64,000 nt of DNA from Streptomyces sp. NBC_01016 (GCF_026341035.1 NZ_JAPEOQ010000002.1:1-64000), one strand, 5' to 3'. Counted from the first letter of the stretch, positions 47,956 through 57,546 are shown. The notes: generated from the letters alone by a model not told the origin. A program made the numbers and translations.

Positions 47956-49381
47956 GGGTGTCTCCCAGGTACTGCTCGGCGTGGCCGGCGATGAGGTCGA
48001 GGACGACCGAGATGTCGTCGAGGGTCGTCTCGGGGTTGAGCAGGGTGAACTTCAAGTACTGGCGGTCGCCCACCTTGGTGCCCGCGACGACGGCGTCGCC
48101 GGAGGCGAACAGGGCCTTGCGGGCGTGGAGGTTGGCGCGGTCGATCTCGGCGGGGTCGGTGACATCGGCCGGGATGTAGCGGTAGACGAGCGTGGACAGG
48201 CTCGGCTCCACGACCACGTCGAAGCGCGGGTCGGACGCGAGCAGCTGCCAGCCCTCGTACGCCAGGTCGCACACCTCGTCGAAGAGGCCACCGATGCCCT
48301 TGGCGCCCATGACGCGCAGCGTCAGCCACAGCTTGAGCGCGTCGAAGCGGCGGGTGGTCTGGAGGGACTTGTCGACCTGGTTGGGGATCCGCTCGGCGAC
48401 CGTGCGGCGCGGGTTGAGGTACTCCGCGTGGTACGTGGCGTGCCGCAGGGTGGCTCCGTCGCGGACCAGGATCGCGCTCGAACTCACGGGCTGGAAGAAC
48501 GACTTGTGGTAGTCGACGGTGACCGAGTCGGCGCGCTCGATGCCGGTGAGCCGGTCGCGGTTCTTGTTCGACACGAGCAGCCCGCAGCCGTACGCGGCGT
48601 CGACGTGCATCCACGTGTCGTACTGGGCGCACAGCTCGGCGATCTCCGGCAGCGGGTCGATGGAACCGAAGTCGGTCGTCCCCGCGGTCGCGACGACGGC
48701 CATGGGGACGAGGCCCTCCTCGCGGCAGCGCTGCAACTCGGCGGCGAGGGCCACGGTCTGCAGGCGCTTCTCGCGGTCGACCGGGATCGAGACGACGGAC
48801 TGCGGGTCGAGGCCGAGCAGCGTCGCGGACTTCTTGACGCTGAAGTGGCTGACCTCGGAGGCGAAGACGCGGAGTTTGGACAGGTCCTGCGACTTGGCCT
48901 CCTCCCGGGCGAGCAGCAGCGCCTGGAGGTTGGACTGCGAGCCGCCGGAGGTGAACACGCCGTCGGCCGCGGGGCCGAGGCCGATCCGCCCGGTGGTCCA
49001 GTCGATGAGCTTGCGCTCGATGAGCGTGCCGCCCGCGGACTGGTCCCAGGTGTCGAGCGAGGAGTTGACCGCGGAGAGGATCGCCTCGCCGAGCACTGCC
49101 GGGATGACGACCGGGCAGTTGAGGTGGGCGAGGTAGCGGGGGTGGTGGAAGTAGACGGCGTCGCGGAGGTAGACGTCCTCCAGCTCGTCCAGGGCGGCGA
49201 TGGTGTCCTGGAGCGGCTCGTCCAGGTCGACGGCGTCGACAGTGGGGGAGAGGGCGTCCGGGGTGACGCCGGTGAACGGCCTTGTGGTGGTGGCGAGTTT
49301 GGCCGCCACCCGCTCGACTCCTTCGGTCACGGAGTTGCGGTATAGCTCCGCGGTGGTGTCATTGAGCAGGTGCGAGCGCAT
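47939..49381 (-). CDS. desA: Lysine decarboxylase DesA
   Basis: A 480-residue PLP enzyme (group II decarboxylase) making cadaverine, first step of desferrioxamine synthesis. PLP lysine in VTVDYHKSFFQPV; HVDAAYGC and the segment TAGTTDFGSIDP are the cofactor-contact motifs. First gene of the operon, 75 bp from the iron box. ATG 49381 follows GGAGG. Confidence 0.95.
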   Translation of the reverse strand: MRSHLLNDTTAELYRNSVTEGVERVAAKLATTTRPFTGVTPDALSPTVDAVDLDEPLQDTIAALDELEDVYLRDAVYFHHPRYLAHLNCPVVIPAVLGEAILSAVNSSLDTWDQSAGGTLIERKLIDWTTGRIGLGPAADGVFTSGGSQSNLQALLLAREEAKSQDLSKLRVFASEVSHFSVKKSATLLGLDPQSVVSIPVDREKRLQTVALAAELQRCREEGLVPMAVVATAGTTDFGSIDPLPEIAELCAQYDTWMHVDAAYGCGLLVSNKNRDRLTGIERADSVTVDYHKSFFQPVSSSAILVRDGATLRHATYHAEYLNPRRTVAERIPNQVDKSLQTTRRFDALKLWLTLRVMGAKGIGGLFDEVCDLAYEGWQLLASDPRFDVVVEPSLSTLVYRYIPADVTDPAEIDRANLHARKALFASGDAVVAGTKVGDRQYLKFTLLNPETTLDDISVVLDLIAGHAEQYLGDTLDRAS

Positions 49382-49455
49382 GAACGGTTCCTCCGGGTGG
49401 GGTGGGGTGGTTCCCGGGTGGGGCAGGAAAAAGGGCGGGATCGCGAACCCTTCGA

Positions 49456-49474
49456 TTAGGTTAGCCTAACCTAA
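49456..49474. promoter_or_regulatory. Iron box (DmdR1/IdeR operator) upstream of desA
   Basis: TTAGGTTAGCCTAACCTAA, 19 bp, matches the Streptomyces iron-box consensus TTAGGTTAGGCTAACCTAA at all but the central base. It should hold the desABCD promoter shut when iron is plentiful. Confidence 0.93.
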
Positions 49475-49564
49475 CTTTGGCTCGCGACCCCGCCCCTGTC
49501 ATGTGGCTGGAATGGCTGGTGTGGCTGGAATGTGCGCTGTTGTCAGGGGTGGGGCCCCGAGGTG

Positions 49565-50422
49565 TCACGCAGCGCGCAGGGCGTCCTCGCTCATGCCGCG
49601 CCGCCAGTACCCGACAAAGGTCACCGCACGCTTGTCGTAGCCGCGCTCACGCACCAGGTGCCGGCGCAGCTCCTTCATGGTCCCGGACTCGCCGGACAGC
49701 CACGCGTACGGGCTTACGGCGTCGGGGAGTTGGGTCGCGCGCACGGTGTCCACCACCGAGGGCGCACCCTCGTCGCGGACGAGCCAGGTGACCGTGACGT
49801 CCGCGAGCGTGATGATCGGCTGGATGTCCTCGCGGTGCGGAACCTCCAAGTACACGTGCGCCGAGACGTGTTCGGGCAGCCAGGCCAGCACGCCGAGCGC
49901 CGCGGGAAGCGCCGTCTCGTCGCCCCACATCAGGATGTGGTCGAAGTCGTCCTGGGGCTGGCAGCGCACGGCGGCGTTGTCCGCGATCGCCGGGCCGAGC
50001 ACGACGGCGCGGTCGCCGGGGGCCGCGGCGCGGGCCCAGCGGCAGGCGGGGCCCGAGGTCGACGGGTCGTCGTCGTGCAGCACGAAGTCGATGTCGACTT
50101 CCTCCGCGGGGAAGCGGCGCTGGCCGCTCAGCGTGTACGAGCGCATGATCGCGCGCTCGCCGTCCGGGATCGCCCGGTACGCCGCGTGCCAGGCGCGGCC
50201 GTCCTCGCCGGCGTTGACCGGCGGCATCACGGGGGCGTCCTGGCCGGGCCGCGGCAGGAAGAGGGAGAGGGACTGGTCCCGGCCGCCGCCGTGGAAGTCG
50301 GCGAGGTCGGGACCCGTGAAAGTGACCCTGAGCAGCGACGGACCGAGCCGCCGGGTGCGGACCACTTGCAGATCGAAGAATCGGAAAGGGGCTACAGCAG
50401 GGGCTTCGGTCGTCGCCGTCAT
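49565..50422 (-). CDS. desF: Siderophore-interacting flavoreductase DesF
   Basis: A 285-residue SIP-family protein with the FAD-binding R-x-Y-[ST] motif (MRSYTLSG) and the NAD(P)H-like segment HILMWGDETALPAALG; the C-terminal region has AWLSGESGTMKELRR and the ending VGYWRRG of this family. It probably reduces ferric desferrioxamine to release iron. ATG 50422 is five bases from the desE stop. Symbol follows the S. coelicolor usage I recall. Confidence 0.88.
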   Translation of the reverse strand: MTATTEAPAVAPFRFFDLQVVRTRRLGPSLLRVTFTGPDLADFHGGGRDQSLSLFLPRPGQDAPVMPPVNAGEDGRAWHAAYRAIPDGERAIMRSYTLSGQRRFPAEEVDIDFVLHDDDPSTSGPACRWARAAAPGDRAVVLGPAIADNAAVRCQPQDDFDHILMWGDETALPAALGVLAWLPEHVSAHVYLEVPHREDIQPIITLADVTVTWLVRDEGAPSVVDTVRATQLPDAVSPYAWLSGESGTMKELRRHLVRERGYDKRAVTFVGYWRRGMSEDALRAA

Positions 50423-50426
50423 GGGA

Positions 50427-51473
50427 TCAGGACACCTTCTTCGCCGTCTCGATGGCCTTCGCGAGGTCTTCCAGGAGCGGGGCGCACTTGTCGTAGGACA
50501 GGATCGGCTCGGGGGAGCGGGAGATGACCTGGCCCGCCTTGACCGCCGGCAGCTTCTTCCAGGTCGGCTCGTCGATGTCGGCGGGCTGAATCGCCTGGGC
50601 GCGGTCGTCCATCATGATGATGTCGACCTTGTGCTTGTTGACGTTCTCCCAGCTCAGGTTCTCGAACCAGCCGCCGGACGCCTTCTTCGCGGCCTCCGAG
50701 GGCTCCACGAAGTTCACGCCGAGCGCCTTGAAGTACTCCAGGTCGATGGAGAGGTTCGTGCCCGAGACGTAGAAGATGTCGGGGCTCGCGCTGCCCGCCA
50801 GCACCTTGATGTCGGGGTTGGCCTTCGCCGCCTTGCGCAGCCGGGCGGCGGCGTCCTCGAAGCGCTTCTTGGCCTTGACGACCTTGTCGGCCTTAAGGTC
50901 GGCGCCGAGCGACTCGGCCAGCTTGTAGACGTGCTCCAGCGGCGTCGTGAGCTGGCGGTCGTAGACGGAGATGCCGACGCTCGGGGCGAGCTTGGCGATC
51001 TTCTTGGCGGACTCCTCGGGGACGTACCAGAGGGTGCCCGCGCCGTCGAACATCGTGGTGATCAGCACCTCGGGGGCGAGCCCCGCGTACTTCTCGATGT
51101 TGAACTGGCCCCACTCGTTGCCGATGACCGTGACCTTGCCGACAGGCATGTCGCCGGCCTGGACGTCGGGCTTGCCGCCCTTCGTCGTGGTCGGGCCGAA
51201 GACGCCCTTGACCTGGATGCCGTAGTCGTAGAGGGCGGCGCCCATGCCGGTGAAGGCGACGATGTTCGTCGGGACCTTGTCCAGCTTCACGGTCTTGCCG
51301 CGGTCGTCCTTGTACGACCAGGGGCCGGACTTCTTGGCGGAGCCGGCCGAGCTCGAACCGCCGTCTTTGGAGCCGCCGTCGCCGCAGGCGGCGAGTGCGG
51401 CTCCGAGGCCGATGGCGCCGGTCGCGGCGAGGATGCCGCGGCGGGTGGGGCGGGACAGTCGGGCGTTGGGCAT
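50427..51473 (-). CDS. desE: Ferric-desferrioxamine ABC transporter binding lipoprotein DesE
   Basis: A 348-residue lipoprotein with twin arginines (SRPTRRGILAAT) and lipobox LAAC at Cys30, so probably Tat-exported. The body is a class III periplasmic-binding fold (TNIVAFTGMGAALYDYG; APEVLITTMFDG; MMDDRAQA). It captures ferric desferrioxamine for uptake. Start ATG 51473 was chosen over TTG 51482. First gene after the second iron box, expressed with desF. Confidence 0.92.
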   Translation of the reverse strand: MPNARLSRPTRRGILAATGAIGLGAALAACGDGGSKDGGSSSAGSAKKSGPWSYKDDRGKTVKLDKVPTNIVAFTGMGAALYDYGIQVKGVFGPTTTKGGKPDVQAGDMPVGKVTVIGNEWGQFNIEKYAGLAPEVLITTMFDGAGTLWYVPEESAKKIAKLAPSVGISVYDRQLTTPLEHVYKLAESLGADLKADKVVKAKKRFEDAAARLRKAAKANPDIKVLAGSASPDIFYVSGTNLSIDLEYFKALGVNFVEPSEAAKKASGGWFENLSWENVNKHKVDIIMMDDRAQAIQPADIDEPTWKKLPAVKAGQVISRSPEPILSYDKCAPLLEDLAKAIETAKKVS

Positions 51474-51527
51474 GACGGGCAACTTTCGGACGTGCCGAGG
51501 CGGCGACCGGGCGGGTACTGAAACTCA

Positions 51528-51546
51528 GGGTAGGTTAACCTAAGTT
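51528..51546. promoter_or_regulatory. Iron box upstream of desE
   Basis: GGTAGGTTAACCTAAG has the core TAGGTTA/CCTAA halves but a one-base shift in spacing from the 19-bp consensus. It lies 55-75 bp upstream of desE, the expected place for DmdR1 binding. Confidence 0.8.
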
Positions 51547-51592
51547 CCCCGGTTGTCCAGGGGGTGGGGGCCACCCCGAGCCGACGCCACGG

Positions 51593-51712
51593 GGCTCCGC
51601 CCCGGACCCCGCTCCAAAGACATGGGGCTCTGCCCCATACCCCGCTGCTCAATCGCCGCAGGGGCTTAAATTGCTCGACCGGCGCCGGGGCTTGATTTGC
51701 TCGACCGGCGCC
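51593..51712. repeat. GGGGCTC hairpins and 26-bp tandem duplication after acdH
   Basis: Two short stems (ggggctccgcccc and ggggctctgcccc) precede a 26-bp unit present twice, 51661-51686 and 51687-51712, differing at two bases (ggggctta versus ggggcttg start). These sit between desE and the acyl-CoA dehydrogenase stop and probably act as terminators. Confidence 0.6.
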
Positions 51713-51719
51713 GGCGCCC

Positions 51720-52880
51720 TTATGACGTCAGCCCGAGCTCCCGCGCGATGAGCATGCGCTGGACCTCGCTCGTGCCCTCGCCGATCTCCAGGATCTTGGA
51801 GTCGCGCCACATCCGGGCGACCGGGTACTCGTTCATGAACCCGTACCCGCCGTGGATCTGCGTCGCCTCCCGCGCGTTGTCCACCGCGACCGTCGACGAG
51901 TACAGCTTCGCCAGCGCCGCCTCCTTCTTGAACGGCTCCCCGCAGACAAGCCGCGACGCCGCGTCCCGCCAGGCCAGCCGCGCCGTGTGCGCCTTCATCT
52001 CCATGTCGGCGATCTTGAACTGGATCGCCTGGTAGCTGCCGATGTGGTGTCCGAAGGCGCGGCGCTCCTTCGCGTACTTCACCGACTCGTCGACGCACCC
52101 CTGCGCAAGACCCGTGGCCAGCGCGGAGATCGCCACGCGCCCCTCGTCGAGGATCCGCAGGAACTGCGCGAAGCCCCGGCCCTCCGTGCCCAGCAGATTC
52201 GCCGCCGGCACCCGTACGTCGTCGAAGTGCAGCTCACGCGTGTCCGACGCGTTCCACCCCACCTTCGAGTAAGGCGCCGCGGCCGTGAAGCCGGGCGTCC
52301 CGGACGGCACGATGATCGAGGAGATCACCGGGCGGCCGTCCGCTGTGCGGTCCGTCACCGCCGTCACCGTCACCAGGCCCGTGATGTCCGTACCGGAGTT
52401 GGTGATGAAGCACTTCGTGCCGTTGATGATCCAGTCGCCGGTCTCCCCGTCCCGCACGGCCGTGGTGCGGGTGCCGCCCGCGTCCGAGCCCGCCTCGGGT
52501 TCGGTGAGCCCGAACGCGCCCAGGACTTCGCCACTGCACAGCTTCGGCAGCCACTCCTGCTTCTGCTCCTCCGTGCCGAAGAGGTGGATCGGCATCGCGC
52601 CGAGCGAAACGCCGGCCTCCAGCGTGATCGCCACCGAGGAGTCGACGCGTGCCAGCTCCTCAAGCGCGATGCCGAGCGCCAGATAGTCGCCGCCCATGCC
52701 GCCGTACTCCTCCGGGAAGGGGAGGCCGAAGAGCCCCATGCGGCCCATCTCGCGGACGATCTCGTAGGGGAACTCGTGCCGCTCGTAGAGGTCGCCGATC
52801 TTCGGGGCGACGACCTCGTGCGCGAACTCCTCGACCGTGCGGCGGAGTTCCTCGTGCTCGGGGGAGAGGTGGTGATCCAT
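51720..52880 (-). CDS. acdH: Acyl-CoA dehydrogenase (isovaleryl-CoA-type)
   Basis: A 386-residue FAD enzyme: FGLTEPEAGSDAGGTRTTA and ATQIHGGYGFMNEYPVARM, with catalytic Glu in ILEIGEGTSEVQRMLIA (conserved family end). Its place at the end of the hmgL-accA1-accD1 operon points to isovaleryl-CoA or related branched acyl-CoA as substrate in leucine breakdown. ATG 52880 (GAGG upstream). Symbol from the S. coelicolor cluster I recall. Confidence 0.87.
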   Translation of the reverse strand: MDHHLSPEHEELRRTVEEFAHEVVAPKIGDLYERHEFPYEIVREMGRMGLFGLPFPEEYGGMGGDYLALGIALEELARVDSSVAITLEAGVSLGAMPIHLFGTEEQKQEWLPKLCSGEVLGAFGLTEPEAGSDAGGTRTTAVRDGETGDWIINGTKCFITNSGTDITGLVTVTAVTDRTADGRPVISSIIVPSGTPGFTAAAPYSKVGWNASDTRELHFDDVRVPAANLLGTEGRGFAQFLRILDEGRVAISALATGLAQGCVDESVKYAKERRAFGHHIGSYQAIQFKIADMEMKAHTARLAWRDAASRLVCGEPFKKEAALAKLYSSTVAVDNAREATQIHGGYGFMNEYPVARMWRDSKILEIGEGTSEVQRMLIARELGLTS

Positions 52881-52887
52881 GACTGCC

Positions 52888-53886
52888 TCACTGCTCCTGG
52901 TCGGCATCGGCATCGGCATTGGCGTCGGCGTCGGCCTCGGGTGCGAGGGCGCGAACGGTGCGGGACGGGCTGGGTCGGCCCAGGTGCCCGGCCATCCACC
53001 TGCTGGTGTCGGTGAGACGGCCGAGGTCGACCCCGGTCTCGATGCCGAGTCCGCGCAGCATCCAGACGAGGTCCTCGGTGGCGAGATTGCCGGTGGCGCT
53101 CTTCGCGTACGGGCAGCCGCCGAGGCCGCCCGCGGAGGCGTCCACCGTCGTGACGCCGTGCTGCAGCGCCGCCAGGGTGTTGGAGAGCGCCTGGCCGTAC
53201 GTGTCGTGGAAGTGCACGCCGATCGTGTTCGTCGGCACGCCCTCCTCGTTCAGCTCCGACAGGAGCGTCTGTACGTGTCCGGGTGTGGCCACGCCGATCG
53301 TGTCGCCGAGGCTCAGTTCGTCGCAGCCCATGTCCCTCAGGGCCCTGGCGACGGAGACGACCTGGTGGACGGGGACCGGGCCCTCCCACGGGTCGCCGAA
53401 GCACATGGAGAGGTAGCCGCGGACGTGCGCCCCGTGCTCCTTGGCCGCCGCCACGACCGGCTCGAACGCGGCGAGGGACTCCGCAACGGTGCGGTTCAGG
53501 TTCGCCTTGGCGAAGGACTCGGTGGCGCTGGCGAACACGGCGACGCGGTGCGCGCCGAGGGCCAGGGCCCGGTCAAGGCCGCGCGCGTTCGGTACGAGGA
53601 CGGGGAGGTGGACGCCGGGTCCGAGGTCCCGGAGCCGTGGGAACAGGTCCTCCGCGTCCGCGAGTTGGGGGACCCACTTGGGGTGCACGAAGCTCGTGGC
53701 CTCGATGGTCGTGAGGCCGGACCGGGCCAGGCGGTGGACGAACTCCGCCTTCACCTCGGTGGGCACGGCCCGCTTCTCGTTCTGCAGCCCGTCGCGCGCC
53801 CCCACCTCGTGGATCCGGACGCGGGCCGGGAGACCCTGGGTGGGGACGACCATGGGGAGCGCGGGTGTCGCGGGTGTGGAGGTCAT
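52888..53886 (-). CDS. hmgL: Hydroxymethylglutaryl-CoA lyase
   Basis: A 332-residue TIM-barrel lyase that splits HMG-CoA to acetoacetate and acetyl-CoA, last step of leucine catabolism. Signatures IHEVGARDGLQNEKR near the N-terminus and ASAGGLGGCPYAKSATGN, containing the active Cys loop. The C-terminal 16 residues are an odd Ala/Asp repeat coded by a hexanucleotide run (52901-52940). ATG 53886 overlaps accA1. Confidence 0.93.
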   Translation of the reverse strand: MTSTPATPALPMVVPTQGLPARVRIHEVGARDGLQNEKRAVPTEVKAEFVHRLARSGLTTIEATSFVHPKWVPQLADAEDLFPRLRDLGPGVHLPVLVPNARGLDRALALGAHRVAVFASATESFAKANLNRTVAESLAAFEPVVAAAKEHGAHVRGYLSMCFGDPWEGPVPVHQVVSVARALRDMGCDELSLGDTIGVATPGHVQTLLSELNEEGVPTNTIGVHFHDTYGQALSNTLAALQHGVTTVDASAGGLGGCPYAKSATGNLATEDLVWMLRGLGIETGVDLGRLTDTSRWMAGHLGRPSPSRTVRALAPEADADANADADADQEQ

Positions 53887-55868
53887 CGCGCGGCCTCCCC
53901 GCCGGAGTTGGAGCCGACGGCGGGGCCGGCATCGGTGTCCGCGTCCGCCGGGGCGACGACGGCCAGTACCTGGTCCATCGCCACGGTCGTCCCGGGCGAC
54001 ACGTCCAGCTCCGTCACCGTGCCCGCGTGCGGGGACGTGATCACGTGTTCCATCTTCATCGCCTCCACCACCAACAGGCTCTGTCCCGCCGCTACTTGCT
54101 CGCCCGTCGTCACCTTCACCACGGTCACCGTGCCGGGCATCGGCGCCGTCAGGGAGCCCGCGCCGCCGGCGCCCGCCCCCGTCAGGTTCGCCGTCACCGG
54201 GTCGTGGTCCCGCACGTGCCAGGCGTCGCCGTCGCGCGCCAGCCAGTCGCCCGCGGTCGCGGTGAGGCGGGCGGGGGTGGTCGGGACGCCGTCGACCAGG
54301 ACCTCGGCGCCGCGCACCCTGACCTCGACCGGGTCGTGGCCCGCGACCCTCAGGGGGTGCACGGTCCACGCCGGTTCGCCGCCGAGCCGCCAGCCGGTGG
54401 GCCGGTCGAACGGGTCCGTCCAGCCCTCGGTCGTGGCCGGGGCAAGACGCTCCTGGCGCAGTGCGCCTGCCGCCGCGTAGATCCCCGCCGGGACCTCCGC
54501 GTCGACCAGCTCGTCCGTCGCACGCTCCACCAGACCCGTGTCCAACTCGCCCGCCACGACGTCCGGATGGGCGAGCAGGCGGCGCAGATACCCGGCGTTC
54601 GTCGGCACGCCGAGCGTCACCGTGCGCGCGAGCGCGGCCCGCAGTCTGCGCAGCGCCGTGTCCCGGTCGGGTCCGTACGCGATGATCTTCGCGAGCATCG
54701 GGTCGTAGAGGCTGGAGACCTCGGTGCCCTCGGTGAGGCCGGAGTCGACCCGTACGCCTTCACTCTCGGGTTCGTGCAGCGCCAGAACCGTGCCGCCGGA
54801 GGGGAGGAAGCCGCGGGACGGGTCTTCGGCGCACAGGCGGGCCTCCACCGCGTGCCCGGTGAGCGTGATGTCGTCCTGTGTGAACGGCAGTTGCTCGCCC
54901 GCTGCCACCCGCAGCTGCCACTCCACGAGGTCGACGCCCTCCCCGGCGGCAGCCGGACCGATGGACACAGTCAGCTCGGTCACCGGGTGCTCGACCTGGA
55001 GGCGCGTGTTCATCTCCATGAAGCAGTACGCCGCCGGGTCCTCGCCGGGCACGATGAACTCCACCGTGCCCGCGCCCCGGTAGCCGCAGGAGCGCGCCGC
55101 CTCCACGGCCGCAGCGCCCATCGCCGCGCGCGTGGCCTCGTCGAGGAGCACGGAAGGCGCCTCCTCGACGATCTTCTGGTGGCGGCGCTGGAGGGAGCAC
55201 TCGCGCTCGCCGAGGTGCACCACGTTCCCGTGGCCGTCCGCCAGGACCTGGATCTCGATGTGCCGTGGGCGGTCGATCCAGCGCTCCACGAGGAGCGTGT
55301 CGTCTCCGAAGGAGGCCCGTGCCTCGCGTCGGGCGGATGCGATCTCCTCCTCCAGGGTGGTCAGATCGCGGACCAGGCGCATGCCCTTGCCGCCGCCGCC
55401 CGCGCTCGGCTTCAGGAGGACGGGCGCGCCCAATTTCCTTGCCGCCTCTGCCAGTTCCGGGTCGCGGCCGCCGGGCACCACCGGGACCCCGGCCGCGCTC
55501 ACCGTCTCCTTGGCGCGGATCTTGTCGCCCATCAGGGCGATCGCCTCGGCGGGCGGGCCGATGAAGGTCAGGCCGGCCTCCTCACAGGCCCGCGCGAACG
55601 CCGCGTTCTCCGCGAGGAACCCGTAGCCCGGGTGCACCGCCTGCGCGCCGGTCGCCGCCGCGGCCTCGATGATCCGCTCCGCCACCAGATAGCTCTCGGT
55701 GGCCGCCGGCGGCCCGATGCGCACCGCCTCGTCCGCCTCGCGCACATGGCGCGCGTCCGCGTCGGCGTCGCTGAACACCGCCACCGAGCGGATGCCGAGC
55801 GCCCGCAGCGTACGGATGACGCGCACCGCGATCTCGCCGCGGTTGGCCACAAGTACCGTCTCGAACAC
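53883..55868 (-). CDS. accA1: Methylcrotonyl-type acyl-CoA carboxylase, biotin-containing alpha subunit
   Basis: A 661-residue protein joining biotin carboxylase (VLVANRGEIAVRVIRTLR at the start; KPSAGGGGKGMRLV ATP-grasp loop; EMNTRLQVEHPVTE) and a C-terminal biotinyl domain with EAMKMEH, biotin on K605. An intervening region matches the BT-type linker of acyl-CoA carboxylases. With accD1 and hmgL beside it, methylcrotonyl-CoA is the likely substrate. GTG 55868 start with GGAG. Confidence 0.92.
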   Translation of the reverse strand: MFETVLVANRGEIAVRVIRTLRALGIRSVAVFSDADADARHVREADEAVRIGPPAATESYLVAERIIEAAAATGAQAVHPGYGFLAENAAFARACEEAGLTFIGPPAEAIALMGDKIRAKETVSAAGVPVVPGGRDPELAEAARKLGAPVLLKPSAGGGGKGMRLVRDLTTLEEEIASARREARASFGDDTLLVERWIDRPRHIEIQVLADGHGNVVHLGERECSLQRRHQKIVEEAPSVLLDEATRAAMGAAAVEAARSCGYRGAGTVEFIVPGEDPAAYCFMEMNTRLQVEHPVTELTVSIGPAAAGEGVDLVEWQLRVAAGEQLPFTQDDITLTGHAVEARLCAEDPSRGFLPSGGTVLALHEPESEGVRVDSGLTEGTEVSSLYDPMLAKIIAYGPDRDTALRRLRAALARTVTLGVPTNAGYLRRLLAHPDVVAGELDTGLVERATDELVDAEVPAGIYAAAGALRQERLAPATTEGWTDPFDRPTGWRLGGEPAWTVHPLRVAGHDPVEVRVRGAEVLVDGVPTTPARLTATAGDWLARDGDAWHVRDHDPVTANLTGAGAGGAGSLTAPMPGTVTVVKVTTGEQVAAGQSLLVVEAMKMEHVITSPHAGTVTELDVSPGTTVAMDQVLAVVAPADADTDAGPAVGSNSGGEAAR

Positions 55869-55883
55869 GTCTCGCTCCGCCCC

Positions 55884-57506
55884 TCACATCCGGAAGACAC
55901 CGAAGCCGGCGGACTTCTCCGGCAGCGGCGCGTTGGCACACGCGGTCAGGGCCAGGCCGAGGACCTGGCGGGTCTCCATCGGGTCGATCACGCCGTCGTC
56001 CCAGAGCCGGGCCGTCGCGTAGTAGGCATTCCCCTGCGACTCGTACTGGGCGCGGATCGGTGCCTTGAACGCGTCCTCGTCCTCGGCCGCCCACTCTTCG
56101 CCGCGCGACTCCAACTGGTCGCGCTTGACGGTCGCGAGGACCGAAGCGGCCTGCTCGCCGCCCATCACGGAGATCTTCGCGCCGGGCCACATCCACAGGA
56201 AGCGGGGGCTGTAGGCCCGGCCGCACATCGAGTAGTTGCCCGCGCCGTACGAGCCGCCGATCACCACGGTCAGCTTCGGCACGCGCGTGCAGGCCACTGC
56301 CGTGACCATCTTGGCGCCGTGCTTGGCGATGCCGCCCGCCTCGTAGTCACGGCCGACCATGAAGCCCGAGATGTTCTGGAGGAAGAGGAGCGGGATGCCG
56401 CGCTGGTCGCACAGCTCGATGAAGTGGGCGCCCTTCTGGGCGGATTCGGAGAACAGGATGCCGTTGTTGGCGACGATGCCGACCGGGTGGCCGTGGATGT
56501 GCGCGAACCCGGTGACCAGCGTCTGCCCGTACTCGGCCTTGAACTCGGCGAACCGCGAGCCGTCCACGACGCGCGCGATGACCTCTCGTACGTCATACGG
56601 AGTGCGGGAGTCGACCGGCACCGCTCCGTAGAGCCCCGCCGGGTCCACCTTCGGCTCGATCGCCGTCTTTACCGCCCACGGCAGCGGGCCGCGCTCCGGC
56701 AGCGTGGAGACGATCGTGCGGACGATCCGCAGCGCGTGCGCGTCGTCCTCCGCCAAGTGGTCCGTCACGCCCGACACCCGCGAGTGGACCTCGCCGCCGC
56801 CCAGCTCCTCGGCCGTCACCACCTCGCCCGTCGCCGCCTTCACCAGCGGCGGGCCGCCCAGGAAGATCGTGCCCTGGTTCCGGACGATCACGGCCTCGTC
56901 GCTCATCGCCGGGACGTACGCCCCGCCCGCCGTGCACGAACCGAGGACCGCCGCGATCTGCGGGATGCCCGCGCCCGACATCCGCGCCTGGTTGTAGAAG
57001 ATCCGCCCGAAGTGCTCGCGGTCCGGGAACACGTCGTCCTGCATCGGCAGGAACGCGCCGCCGGAGTCCACCAGGTAGACGCACGGCAGCCGGTTCTCCA
57101 GGGCCACCTCCTGCGCGCGCAGGTGCTTCTTCACCGTCATCGGGTAGTACGTGCCGCCCTTGACCGTCGCGTCATTGGCGATGATCACGCACTCGCGGCC
57201 GCTGACCCGGCCGATCCCGGCGATCACACCCGCGGCCGGCGCCTGCCCCTCGTACATCCCGTCCGCCGCGAGCGGCGCCAGTTCCAGGAACGGGGAGCCG
57301 GGGTCCAGCAGCGCGTCCACCCGGTCGCGCGGCAGCAGCTTGCCGCGCGCGGTGTGCCGCGCCCGCGCCTTCTCGCCGCCGCCGAGCCGGGCCGCGGCGA
57401 GCTTGGCGCGCAGCTCCTCGCCGAGCGCCCGGTGCGCCGCCTCATTGGCCGGCCAGGCCTCCGACGCGGGCTCCGCCGCGCCGATCAGCTCCGGTGCCTC
57501 CTGCAT
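55884..57506 (-). CDS. accD1: Methylcrotonyl-type acyl-CoA carboxyltransferase beta subunit
   Basis: A 540-residue carboxyltransferase. YLVDSGGAFLPMQDDVFPD, FYNQARMSGAGIPQIA, and GSYGAGNYSMCGRAYSPRF are typical of the MCC beta branch rather than propionyl-CoA carboxylases. It pairs with the alpha subunit just downstream. First gene of the operon, transcribed away from the TetR gene across the twin operators. Confidence 0.92.
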   Translation of the reverse strand: MQEAPELIGAAEPASEAWPANEAAHRALGEELRAKLAAARLGGGEKARARHTARGKLLPRDRVDALLDPGSPFLELAPLAADGMYEGQAPAAGVIAGIGRVSGRECVIIANDATVKGGTYYPMTVKKHLRAQEVALENRLPCVYLVDSGGAFLPMQDDVFPDREHFGRIFYNQARMSGAGIPQIAAVLGSCTAGGAYVPAMSDEAVIVRNQGTIFLGGPPLVKAATGEVVTAEELGGGEVHSRVSGVTDHLAEDDAHALRIVRTIVSTLPERGPLPWAVKTAIEPKVDPAGLYGAVPVDSRTPYDVREVIARVVDGSRFAEFKAEYGQTLVTGFAHIHGHPVGIVANNGILFSESAQKGAHFIELCDQRGIPLLFLQNISGFMVGRDYEAGGIAKHGAKMVTAVACTRVPKLTVVIGGSYGAGNYSMCGRAYSPRFLWMWPGAKISVMGGEQAASVLATVKRDQLESRGEEWAAEDEDAFKAPIRAQYESQGNAYYATARLWDDGVIDPMETRQVLGLALTACANAPLPEKSAGFGVFRM

Positions 57507-57546
57507 CGCCTCGAGCTCCCTTGCTCGTATGAGGAATGGTGCGGAA

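Noticed and set aside
44337..51473. desferrioxamine locus as prophage cargo
   Set aside because: It lies 9 kb beyond the tRNA boundary, among conserved chromosomal neighbours and under host iron boxes.
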